Shown one piece after another: positions 43,973 through 50,416 of a stretch of DNA of 64,000 nucleotides (within the stretch, counting starts at the first letter, position 1; the number at the start of each line of letters is the position of its first letter). Source of the DNA: Deltaproteobacteria bacterium (lineage in GTDB: Bacteria > UBA10199 > JACPAL01 > JAHFST01). The notes below the pieces were generated by a model. It had not been told where the DNA came from and ran no database searches. It saw nothing but the letters and a program-made list of their open reading frames with translations. Location: assembly GCA_023265625.1 (NCBI GenBank), contig JAHFST010000010.1, forward strand, positions 1 to 64,000, written 5' to 3'. Position numbers and translations under genes: made by a program.

Positions 43973-44023
43973 TGAGTACGGGGTTGAGAGGGTGTATTTT
44001 GCTTAAGAAAGAGGGTTGGATTT

Positions 44024-45172
44024 ATGAGAAGTGATAGGTGGTCTCATTGTTTTGGGCTTTGGGTAGCAGGCGTGATTTTTTGTTTCACGGCTTGTTCTAG
44101 TCCTGCGACTCCTCCTGCGCCCCCTGCCGAGTTGCCAGCGGCGCTTATTTTCCCCCAGGACCTGACCATTGATGTCCAAAGTATTTTATCCGATACTTCT
44201 GGTAGTTCCGCGCTGCGTTTGGTGGGTGCTAATGGGCAGTTTTCTAACAATATTTCTCAAGGGGCGGAGTTGGCGCAGTCGATCGGGGGGGTGGCGGATG
44301 ATATCCTGGGCAATCTAGCGAGCCTAGAAATACCGATTAGTGCCAGTACGATGACCTATCAGACCTCGATGAATAGTAATATGGGCCCGCAAGGGTCCAC
44401 CATCATGCAGCATTTTAAGATTGATCTGGCCCCGTTTGATTATGACAATGATGGGGTCAATGAAAGTTGCTCTGGAAACTCGGCATCAACCCCGATTTGT
44501 TTTCGCATTTGGTATGCCTCAACGGTAGTGGGTGGCACTCCCAGTCAAGGCAATTTTTCCCCAATCATGGCGGGCGTTTTTGCAACATATCCGACGACGA
44601 GCAACCCCGGGGCGGGTCAATTCAAGCTTCATATCAGTGACTCATTTGGCGCCGATCCATCCAGTAGTTCGGGAGATGAGTTTTTTATGGAGATGATTTA
44701 CGATCAGCGTGACCCGGAAAACAAGATGCTTGAGGCCTTTGGGAGTGGTAATACCTCCCTCGTGAGTTCCACTCAAGACTCTGGGCAGCCGGGCTCGAAT
44801 CAATGCACAAACATTACCTCTGGACATGTTCGTGTTACCCAGGTTGGGCCGGATGCCACGGCCATTAAGACAATTGCTGAGACGTCGCACTTTACCAACA
44901 CGGATAATTGCCCGACTACCGATGAGCAATATTTAGGACAGTTCAAGGAAGGGAGTGATTTTTGGATCGGTTCGGTGGTGGCGGAGGCGGCGGAGGTTCA
45001 AAATGAGGCTAATTTCAGTGATGTCTGCGCCCAAATTTCCACGGGGAATCAAACCTCGTCCACCAATTGTTCCGGCATTGGCATTTCCGTGGATGATCTA
45101 GATTTTATCAGTACGGCAACCAGCAATGACTATAACCTACCCAACGATTTTCCGGTCACCCCTACGTTTTAA
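44024..45172 (+). CDS. Secreted lipoprotein, unknown function
   Basis: 382 residues. Signal peptide with lipobox FTAC (Cys24), then a Pro/Ala-rich linker (SPATPPAPPAELPAAL). The mature part is Ser/Thr/Asn/Gly-rich with few lysines and six later cysteines, typical of an exported beta-rich protein (FDYDNDGVNESC could bind calcium). No family recognised. Downstream of a sigma-54-type promoter and divergent from the giant regulator, so probably its target. It pairs in context with the lipoprotein at 45349. Confidence 0.75.
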   Translation: MRSDRWSHCFGLWVAGVIFCFTACSSPATPPAPPAELPAALIFPQDLTIDVQSILSDTSGSSALRLVGANGQFSNNISQGAELAQSIGGVADDILGNLASLEIPISASTMTYQTSMNSNMGPQGSTIMQHFKIDLAPFDYDNDGVNESCSGNSASTPICFRIWYASTVVGGTPSQGNFSPIMAGVFATYPTTSNPGAGQFKLHISDSFGADPSSSSGDEFFMEMIYDQRDPENKMLEAFGSGNTSLVSSTQDSGQPGSNQCTNITSGHVRVTQVGPDATAIKTIAETSHFTNTDNCPTTDEQYLGQFKEGSDFWIGSVVAEAAEVQNEANFSDVCAQISTGNQTSSTNCSGIGISVDDLDFISTATSNDYNLPNDFPVTPTF

Positions 45173-45186
45173 CTGTTAATTTAATT

Positions 45187-45206
45187 ATCATATATTTTTA
45201 TATGAT
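45187..45206. promoter_or_regulatory. Inverted repeat upstream of the second sigma-54 promoter
   Basis: ATCATATA and TATATGAT separated by TTTT, about 75 bases before the -24 element. It shares the TATATTTT-like core with the site at 43865. It could bind the activator or simply close the upstream transcript. Confidence 0.35.
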
Positions 45207-45279
45207 TAAATAATTAACGTTTACTTTAATCTGTATAATTGTAAGTATATAATTTTATTTATATTTTATTTTAATTTAG

Positions 45280-45297
45280 TTGGCACGCTTCCTGCTA
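45280..45297 (+). promoter_or_regulatory. Sigma-54 promoter of the 45349 gene
   Basis: TTGGCACGCTTCCTGCTA: GG at 45282-45283 and GC at 45294-45295, ten bases apart. Near-perfect match to the TTGGCACG-N4-TTGCW consensus. Predicted start near 45307. Confidence 0.85.
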
Positions 45298-45348
45298 TTA
45301 CTAGATGTCATGAACGACAAACAATCAACAACCTTTAAGGAGGAACGT

Positions 45349-45942
45349 ATGAACAAGTCTCAAAAAATCTCTGGGCTCTCTTTGGTAGCGGCCCTTATTC
45401 TCGCCAGTTGTAGTGGTAGTTCGACTGGGACGACGAGTAGTACCACAACCACAGGCAATGAGAGCTTGGCCGTGGCCATTAACACCCTGTTTAGTGGGAG
45501 CTCTCAGCAAGGTTTGACGCTGCAAGGGGGCGAACAAAAAACCGTTTGTGATGAGGGTGATAGTGGACCGACCGGTGTTTCCACTTCGATCTCGGTCGTG
45601 GCGGGACACTATGGTACGGAAACCGCTGGTTATGATATTACGAGTGCGGCCAGCTGTACGGCGCAGGTTCCCCTCCATTCGTGGCAAATCGTATCTCCCG
45701 TCGTGATGGATTGCCAAAGTGGCAATGTCACCTTCGAGGGCGGTGAAGGGGTGTTCCTCGATGATGGAATAGGCAATACCCAGATTTATGGGCAATTTAG
45801 TGTCGGTGGGGCCAATTTTTTCTGTGATGTGGTGATTACGCACAACCAAGATGGCACGGATGACTTTAACGCCTCTTGCGAAGATAGCGCCAATCAACCA
45901 GTGGCCCAAACGACCACAAACAACAGCTGTACGACGAATTAA
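45349..45942 (+). CDS. Secreted lipoprotein, unknown function
   Basis: 197 residues. A strong AAGGAGG site precedes the ATG at 45349. Lipobox LASC (Cys21) then a Ser/Thr-rich linker (SGSSTGTTSSTTTTG). The mature part has cysteines spaced through a beta-like sequence (CDEGDSG, ASCTAQVP, VVMDCQSGNVTFEGG, ANFFCDVV, ASCEDSA), suggesting disulfides. No family recognised. Behind the best sigma-54 promoter in the window and close to the giant activator. An intrinsic terminator follows. Confidence 0.8.
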   Translation: MNKSQKISGLSLVAALILASCSGSSTGTTSSTTTTGNESLAVAINTLFSGSSQQGLTLQGGEQKTVCDEGDSGPTGVSTSISVVAGHYGTETAGYDITSAASCTAQVPLHSWQIVSPVVMDCQSGNVTFEGGEGVFLDDGIGNTQIYGQFSVGGANFFCDVVITHNQDGTDDFNASCEDSANQPVAQTTTNNSCTTN

Positions 45943-45949
45943 TTCAGGT

Positions 45950-45985
45950 AACCCCCTTCGGCCCCAAGCCGGAGGGGGTTTTGTT
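45950..45985 (+). terminator. Intrinsic terminator after the 45349 gene
   Basis: ACCCCCTTCGGC pairs with GCCGGAGGGGGT with one G-T pair across a CCCAA loop, followed by TTTTGTTATTT. It also lies just beyond the rng stop on the other strand. Confidence 0.85.
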
Positions 45986-47504
45986 ATTTATCTTCGACGA
46001 TATCGTACTGTTCCATATGATAATCTTCCCGGGGCTTGACCGCGGCCTTTTTGCCGGTCTTCTTTTCCCAATCTTCCAGGCCGGGGTGCTCTTCATCGAG
46101 CAGCATTTCGGCCACTTGGGGGTGGACCAGGACCGCAATCGATTCGCAGGCGGTCTCACTGTAACCCCGTTTCAGCTCGCGAAAGATCTCGTGACAGATG
46201 GTTGACTTACTCTTGAGGTAACCGCGCCCATCGCAGTAGAAGCAGGTTTCGCACAGGAGCCGGCTTAGGCTCTCGCGGGTTCGCTTCCGGGTCATCTCTA
46301 CGAGGCCCAAGTCGGTGATCTTGGTGATCGAGGTCTTGGAGCGGTCGGAGCGGAGGGACTCTTTGAAGGCTTGGTAGACCTTTTCCCGGTTGGCGGGGCG
46401 CTCCATGTCGATGAAGTCGACGATGATGATGCCGCCCAGGTCCCGCAGCCGGAGCTGGTAGGCGATCTCTTTGGCCGCCTCCAGATTCGTTTTGAAGATG
46501 GTGTCTTCTAAATTTCGCTTGCCGACAAACTTCCCTGTGTTGACGTCGATCGCGCAGAGTGCCTCAGTCTGGTCGATGATGATGTACCCCCCCGACTTGA
46601 GCCAGACCTTCTTTCCCAGGGCGCGCGAGATCTCTACCTCGATTCCATAGGCGTCGAAGATCGGTTCCACCCCGTCGTAATGCTGCACGACGTTGCGTCC
46701 CCGCGGAAGGAAGGACTCGATGAAGTTTTGGATTTTTTCCATTTCCTCTTTCGAGTCGATCACGATGCGCTCGACATCCGGGGTGAACAGGTCGCGGATC
46801 GCGCGCATCACGATGCCCAGCTCTCGGTGCAGCAGGATCGGGGCCGGTTTTTCGGTTTTTTTGGAATCGATGTCGGTCCAGAGCTTGATCAAATAATCCA
46901 TGTCCTGCTTGAGTTCCTTGACCGTCGCCCCCTCGCACATCGTCCGGGCGATAAAACCGCCGGGGGCGTCCCCCTTGGATTTTTGGATCAATTCTTTTAG
47001 GCGTTTTCGTTCCTTGTCGTCGCCGATCCGGCGTGAGACTCCCACGTGGTTCACTGTCGGCATGTAGACCAAAAACCGGCCGGGCAGGCTGACATGGGAG
47101 GTAAGGCGCGCGCCCTTGGTCCCGATCGGGTCCCGGGCGATCTGCACAATGACCTCTTGGCCTTCCTTCACCAGGTCTTGGATCTGCGGGATGTTGCGGT
47201 GGCCTCGTTTGTCGAGACGCGGCCGCTCCGGCGGCAGTTCTTCCTCCTCGCCGGCCATCATTTCCTCAATGGCCAACTCCGGGGCGATGTCGGTCACGTA
47301 AAGAAACGCGGTCCGCTCCAGCCCAATCTCCGCAAAGGCCGCCTGCATCCCCGGCAACACGCGAACGATCTTGCCCTTGTAGATATTGCTGACAAACCCG
47401 GCCTCTTGGACCCGTTCCACAATCAGTTCCGAGATCGATCCTGCCTCAAGCCGGGCAATGCGCGTTTCGGTGGGGGAGACGTTGATAATGAGTTCGCTAC
47501 GCAT
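45984..47504 (-). CDS. rng: Ribonuclease E/G family protein
   Basis: 506 residues from the ATG at 47504 (MRSELIINVSPTETRIARLE), the RNase G length. S1 domain (GFVSNIYKGKIVRVLPGMQA), catalytic Asp region (CAIDVNTGKFVGKRNLEDTI, RDLGGIIIVDFIDM), and the zinc-link CETCFYCDGRGYLKS. It processes rRNA and degrades mRNA. It lacks the long disordered C-terminus of RNase E. The frame stays open 39 codons upstream but that part includes a dispersed repeat (47559-47588) and has no family similarity. Confidence 0.92.
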   Translation of the reverse strand: MRSELIINVSPTETRIARLEAGSISELIVERVQEAGFVSNIYKGKIVRVLPGMQAAFAEIGLERTAFLYVTDIAPELAIEEMMAGEEEELPPERPRLDKRGHRNIPQIQDLVKEGQEVIVQIARDPIGTKGARLTSHVSLPGRFLVYMPTVNHVGVSRRIGDDKERKRLKELIQKSKGDAPGGFIARTMCEGATVKELKQDMDYLIKLWTDIDSKKTEKPAPILLHRELGIVMRAIRDLFTPDVERIVIDSKEEMEKIQNFIESFLPRGRNVVQHYDGVEPIFDAYGIEVEISRALGKKVWLKSGGYIIIDQTEALCAIDVNTGKFVGKRNLEDTIFKTNLEAAKEIAYQLRLRDLGGIIIVDFIDMERPANREKVYQAFKESLRSDRSKTSITKITDLGLVEMTRKRTRESLSRLLCETCFYCDGRGYLKSKSTICHEIFRELKRGYSETACESIAVLVHPQVAEMLLDEEHPGLEDWEKKTGKKAAVKPREDYHMEQYDIVEDK

Positions 47505-47558
47505 AGGAGACACTGTTTCCCATTCACGTGGGGAAAATGCAAGGAGATTGGGGGAGTT

Positions 47559-47588
47559 GGTCATCCTGAATGAAGTGAAGGATCTCAC
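47559..47588. repeat. Copy of a widespread GTCATYCTGA...GAATCTC-type intergenic repeat
   Basis: GGTCATCCTGAATGAAGTGA followed by AGGATCTCAC. I recognise this as like the GTCATTCTGAGCGAAGCGAA repeat seen scattered in many environmental genomes. One copy is seen in this window, between rng and the acyl-CoA dehydrogenase. Confidence 0.5.
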
Positions 47589-47648
47589 TAAAAAGCGGGG
47601 AAATAGATTTTTCCTTGCCAAGCCCTACGACTTGGCTAATCTCCCCCC

Positions 47649-48803
47649 ATGACTCAAAACTTATCCCCTTTTACCGAGGCCCATCAGTTGTTTCGTAAGA
47701 CTGTCCGTGACTTTGCCGAGAAGGAGCTTTTGCCCAACAAGGAAAAATGGGAACGGGAGCGCTTTGTTCCGCGGGAGGTTTTTAAGCGGGCCGGGGAGTT
47801 GGGCCTATTTGGGGTCTGCTTCTCCGAGGCGGTCGGGGGGAGTGGGGGGGACTACTGGTTCAAGGTCGCCTTCTTGGAAGAGATTATTTACTGCCGAATG
47901 GCGGGTCTTGCCATGGACTTTATGGTACAGGCCGACATCTCCACACCGATCATTGAGAAATTGGGGACCGAAGAACAAAAGAAGGAGTTTTTAATTCCGG
48001 CCCTTCGGGGGGATTTGATCGGGGCGCTGGGAATTACGGAGCCCGGTTGTGGCTCCGATGTGATGGCGATCAAGACCAAGGCGGAATCGGTCGGGGACGA
48101 CTACGTGATCAATGGCGCCAAGATGTTCATCACCAATGGCAGCCGTGCGGATTTTATCACACTGTCAGTTCGCACCGGTGGCCCGGGGCACAAGGGGATC
48201 AGCCTGGTGACCTTTCCGACCAAGACGAAGGGGTTCTCGGTTGGGAAGAAGTTGGAAAAAATGGGCAATCATTCCTCCGACACGGCCCTGCTCCATTTTG
48301 AAAATTGCCGGATCCCCAAACGCTATCTGATCGGGGAGGAGAATCGCGGATTTACTTACATCATGCAAAATTTTCAAGGGGAGCGCCTGGTCGCCGCCGT
48401 CTCGTCCGTGGCCAGCGCCCAGTTGGCTGTGAACGATACCATTCGGTATACCTCGGAGCGGGAAATCTTCGGTCAGAAAATCGCCAGCATGCAGGTCTGG
48501 CGCCACAAGTTCGCCGATTTGCAGACCCAGCTGGAGGCGGCCCGGCGCCTGACTTACCACGCAGTGGCCTTGTTCAATGCGGGCATTGAGTGCACCCAGG
48601 AAATCTCCATGGCCAAACTCTTCGCCGGCGACCTCGCCCAAGACGTCGCCTACGACTGCCTTCAGGCGCACGGTGGTTACGGTTACATGGAGGAGTATGA
48701 CCTGGCGCGCTTTACTCGCGATATTCGGTTGATCACCATTGGGGGTGGGGCGTCGGAAGTGATGAAGGAGATCATCGCCAAGCGGATGGGGATTGGGGGG
48801 TAG
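47649..48803 (+). CDS. Acyl-CoA dehydrogenase
   Basis: 384 residues, the usual length. FAD flavoprotein that makes the trans-2-enoyl-CoA. Seen: ALGITEPGCGSDVMAIKTKA, INGAKMFITNGSRADF, and YGYMEEYDLARFTRDIR followed by IGGGASEVM. The medium-chain-type Glu of the YEG motif is absent (GGG instead), as in isovaleryl/long-chain-type enzymes, which use a Glu elsewhere. Substrate not assigned. The stop codon TAG at 48801-48803 is the first part of a dispersed palindrome. Confidence 0.93.
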   Translation: MTQNLSPFTEAHQLFRKTVRDFAEKELLPNKEKWERERFVPREVFKRAGELGLFGVCFSEAVGGSGGDYWFKVAFLEEIIYCRMAGLAMDFMVQADISTPIIEKLGTEEQKKEFLIPALRGDLIGALGITEPGCGSDVMAIKTKAESVGDDYVINGAKMFITNGSRADFITLSVRTGGPGHKGISLVTFPTKTKGFSVGKKLEKMGNHSSDTALLHFENCRIPKRYLIGEENRGFTYIMQNFQGERLVAAVSSVASAQLAVNDTIRYTSEREIFGQKIASMQVWRHKFADLQTQLEAARRLTYHAVALFNAGIECTQEISMAKLFAGDLAQDVAYDCLQAHGGYGYMEEYDLARFTRDIRLITIGGGASEVMKEIIAKRMGIGG

Positions 48804-48827
48804 GGGTTCAAAGTTTTGAACCCCTAC
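48800..48827. repeat. REP-like palindrome giving stop codons to two convergent genes
   Basis: GTAGGGGTTCAAAG and TTTTGAACCCCTAC, one change from the canonical 28-mer. Its left end reads TAG for the acyl-CoA dehydrogenase (48801-48803), and its right end, on the other strand, reads TAG for the doc gene (48824-48826). Confidence 0.92.
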
Positions 48828-49198
48828 ATCTTGACCAGGTGATTTCGCAGCCACTGCTCAATTTTTGCAAATCGACCTCCCTCAGACTCAATAACCCCAA
48901 TCAGAAAATCATAGCCACTTTTGGCTTGGACCTGGATCTTGCCTCCATTCATGCGGAGGAAGGTGTCGGTCAAAAAGAAGGCCATGCGTTTGTTGCCGTC
49001 CACAAAGGGATGATTGAGCAATAATGATTCCAGCAAGGCGGTTGCCATCTGTACAATGTCTTCGTAGTAACCCGTTTGCGGGCGGTAGAGGGCACTTTCC
49101 AACAGACCCTTGTCACGAATACCATGACTGCCTCCGAAGTGTTGTATCAGAACCTTGTGGAGTTCCAGGGCTTCTTCCAAAGAGGGATATTGGATCAT
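48824..49198 (-). CDS. doc: Doc-type (Fic fold) toxin of a type II toxin-antitoxin system
   Basis: 124 residues. The Doc/Fic signature HPFVDGNKRMAFFLTDTFL is intact, preceded by IRDKGLLESALYRPQTGYY. Doc proteins phosphorylate EF-Tu and stop translation. The ATG overlaps the antitoxin stop by 4 bases. The stop codon comes from a dispersed palindrome, so the C-terminus may have been altered by the insertion. Confidence 0.9.
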   Translation of the reverse strand: MIQYPSLEEALELHKVLIQHFGGSHGIRDKGLLESALYRPQTGYYEDIVQMATALLESLLLNHPFVDGNKRMAFFLTDTFLRMNGGKIQVQAKSGYDFLIGVIESEGGRFAKIEQWLRNHLVKM

Positions 49199-49413
49199 TT
49201 GGAAAGGAGATGGCCCAAGGCCTCATTGTCTCGTATCGAGTCTTCGGCGTGTTTGAGGAAAGTGGGGCGGAGTCTCTTTCTTTGCACAAATTCTTGCAGG
49301 GCCTCGGTCAGCATCCCGGAGAGATTCTGGTGGCCTTCCTCACAAAGGGACTTGAAGGCGGTCCAAACCGCTTGATCGACCATGGTGCTGATCTTTAAGT
49401 TTTTATTTTTCAT
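49195..49413 (-). CDS. RHH-like antitoxin partner of doc
   Basis: 72 residues. A short basic N-terminus with a beta-strand-like KNLKISTMVDQAVWTAFKSL and following helices fits a ribbon-helix-helix type protein; it is not the Phd fold by eye. The start at the ATG 49413 is preferred to the GTG just before it. Encoded first and overlapping doc by 4 bases, as antitoxins usually are. Two inverted repeats upstream are likely operator half-sites. Confidence 0.75.
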   Translation of the reverse strand: MKNKNLKISTMVDQAVWTAFKSLCEEGHQNLSGMLTEALQEFVQRKRLRPTFLKHAEDSIRDNEALGHLLSK

Positions 49414-49423
49414 CACTAAAAAC

Positions 49424-49453
49424 AGGATAACATCCTAATCTTGAAAAATCAAG
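49424..49453. promoter_or_regulatory. Two inverted repeats upstream of the antitoxin gene
   Basis: AGGAT-AAC-ATCCT (49424-49436) and CTTGA-AAAA-TCAAG (49440-49453). They lie 11-40 bases before the antitoxin start and suit autoregulation by an RHH repressor. Confidence 0.45.
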
Positions 49454-49468
49454 AATTTTCTTCCTCTG

Positions 49469-49486
49469 TTGACAGATGGACTGTCA
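49469..49486 (+). promoter_or_regulatory. Candidate metF promoter with palindromic operator
   Basis: TTGACA (49469-49474) is a perfect -35, but the -10 at a 17-base spacing is poor (TAGTAG). TGACAG-ATGGA-CTGTCA (49470-49486) is a perfect 6-5-6 inverted repeat that overlaps the -35. Binding there would regulate metF. Confidence 0.4.
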
Positions 49487-49493
49487 TTGATTA

Positions 49494-49521
49494 GTAGGGG
49501 TTCAAAATTTTGAACCCCTAC
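49494..49521. repeat. REP-like palindrome upstream of metF
   Basis: The canonical 28-mer with arms GTAGGGGTTCAAAA and TTTTGAACCCCTAC. It ends 5 bases before the metF ATG, so it displaces or forms the ribosome-binding region (only CAGG remains). Confidence 0.92.
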
Positions 49522-49526
49522 AGGCT

Positions 49527-50384
49527 ATGAACTTTCGTGACTTTTACCAAGACGGCGTCTGCCGCTACTCCTTCGAGATCTTCCCCCCCAAGGGGCCGGA
49601 GGGGATTGCGGGTTTGTTGGAGGCGTTACGCGAGCTGGCCATCTTTGACCCCGCCTTCATCTCCTGCACCTACGGGGCGATGGGGTCGACTCAGGAGTTG
49701 ACCCGAGACCTGGTGATCCGGATCCAACGCGAATTGCATCTGACGGCCGCCTTTCACTTCACCTGTGTGGGATCCGGCCGGGCCAATATTAAAAGTTATG
49801 TGGAGTCACTCAGGCAGGAGGGACTTGGTTTAATCGTCGCCCTGCGTGGTGATCCTCCGCAGGGGATGGATCAGTTTGTGAAACCCGACGATGGGTTCGC
49901 TCATGCCAATGATCTGGTGGCTTATTTGCGAGAGATCGGCGGCTTTAGCCTGGCGGTGGCCGGCTACCCGGAAGGTCATATCGAATGTGTCGATAAGCAA
50001 ACGGATCTGCTTCATTTAAAGCGCAAGGTGGACGCGGGGGCCGATGTGGTCATCACCCAGTTGTTTTTTGATAACCATGATTTTTACGATTTTGTCGACC
50101 GGGCCCGCAAGATCGGCATTCAAGTGCCAATCATCCCCGGCATCATGCCGATTGTGAATCTCAAACAGGTCGAAAAAATCACCCGCATGTGTGGGGCGAA
50201 GATGCCCCAAGTCTTGCATCAGAAATTGCTGGCCCATCAGGAAGATGGAGAGGTGGTGCGGCAGCTTGGGATCGAACATGCGGCGCAGCAGTGTCAGGAT
50301 TTGATCCGGCACAAGGCGGCGGGGATTCACTTCTATACGTTGAATAAGGCTTACAGCGTGAAGCGGGTACTGCAGGCCTTGTAG
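49527..50384 (+). CDS. metF: Methylenetetrahydrofolate reductase
   Basis: 285 residues, normal length. FAD enzyme making 5-methyl-THF for methionine synthesis. Seen: YSFEIFPPKGPEG, FISCTYGAMGST, FHFTCVGSGRANI, ALRGDPPQG, AVAGYPEGHIEC and GADVVITQLFFD with PGIMPIVN. The start ATG 49527 comes 5 bases after a dispersed palindrome and has no good Shine-Dalgarno sequence. The stop TAG lies inside the next copy of the same palindrome, so the gene is bracketed by two identical repeats. Confidence 0.95.
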   Translation: MNFRDFYQDGVCRYSFEIFPPKGPEGIAGLLEALRELAIFDPAFISCTYGAMGSTQELTRDLVIRIQRELHLTAAFHFTCVGSGRANIKSYVESLRQEGLGLIVALRGDPPQGMDQFVKPDDGFAHANDLVAYLREIGGFSLAVAGYPEGHIECVDKQTDLLHLKRKVDAGADVVITQLFFDNHDFYDFVDRARKIGIQVPIIPGIMPIVNLKQVEKITRMCGAKMPQVLHQKLLAHQEDGEVVRQLGIEHAAQQCQDLIRHKAAGIHFYTLNKAYSVKRVLQAL

Positions 50385-50408
50385 GGGTTCAAAATTTTGA
50401 ACCCCTAC
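50381..50408. repeat. REP-like palindrome at the metF stop
   Basis: The canonical 28-mer. The metF TAG (50382-50384) is part of it. A further partial GTAGGGG lies at 50414-50420 on the minus strand and carries the stop of the S8 protease gene. Confidence 0.92.
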
Positions 50409-50416
50409 CAATTCCC

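Noticed and set aside
47505-47621. 39-codon N-terminal extension of rng
   Set aside because: No similarity to the family. It spans an intergenic repeat. MRSELIINVSP at 47504 fits RNase G.
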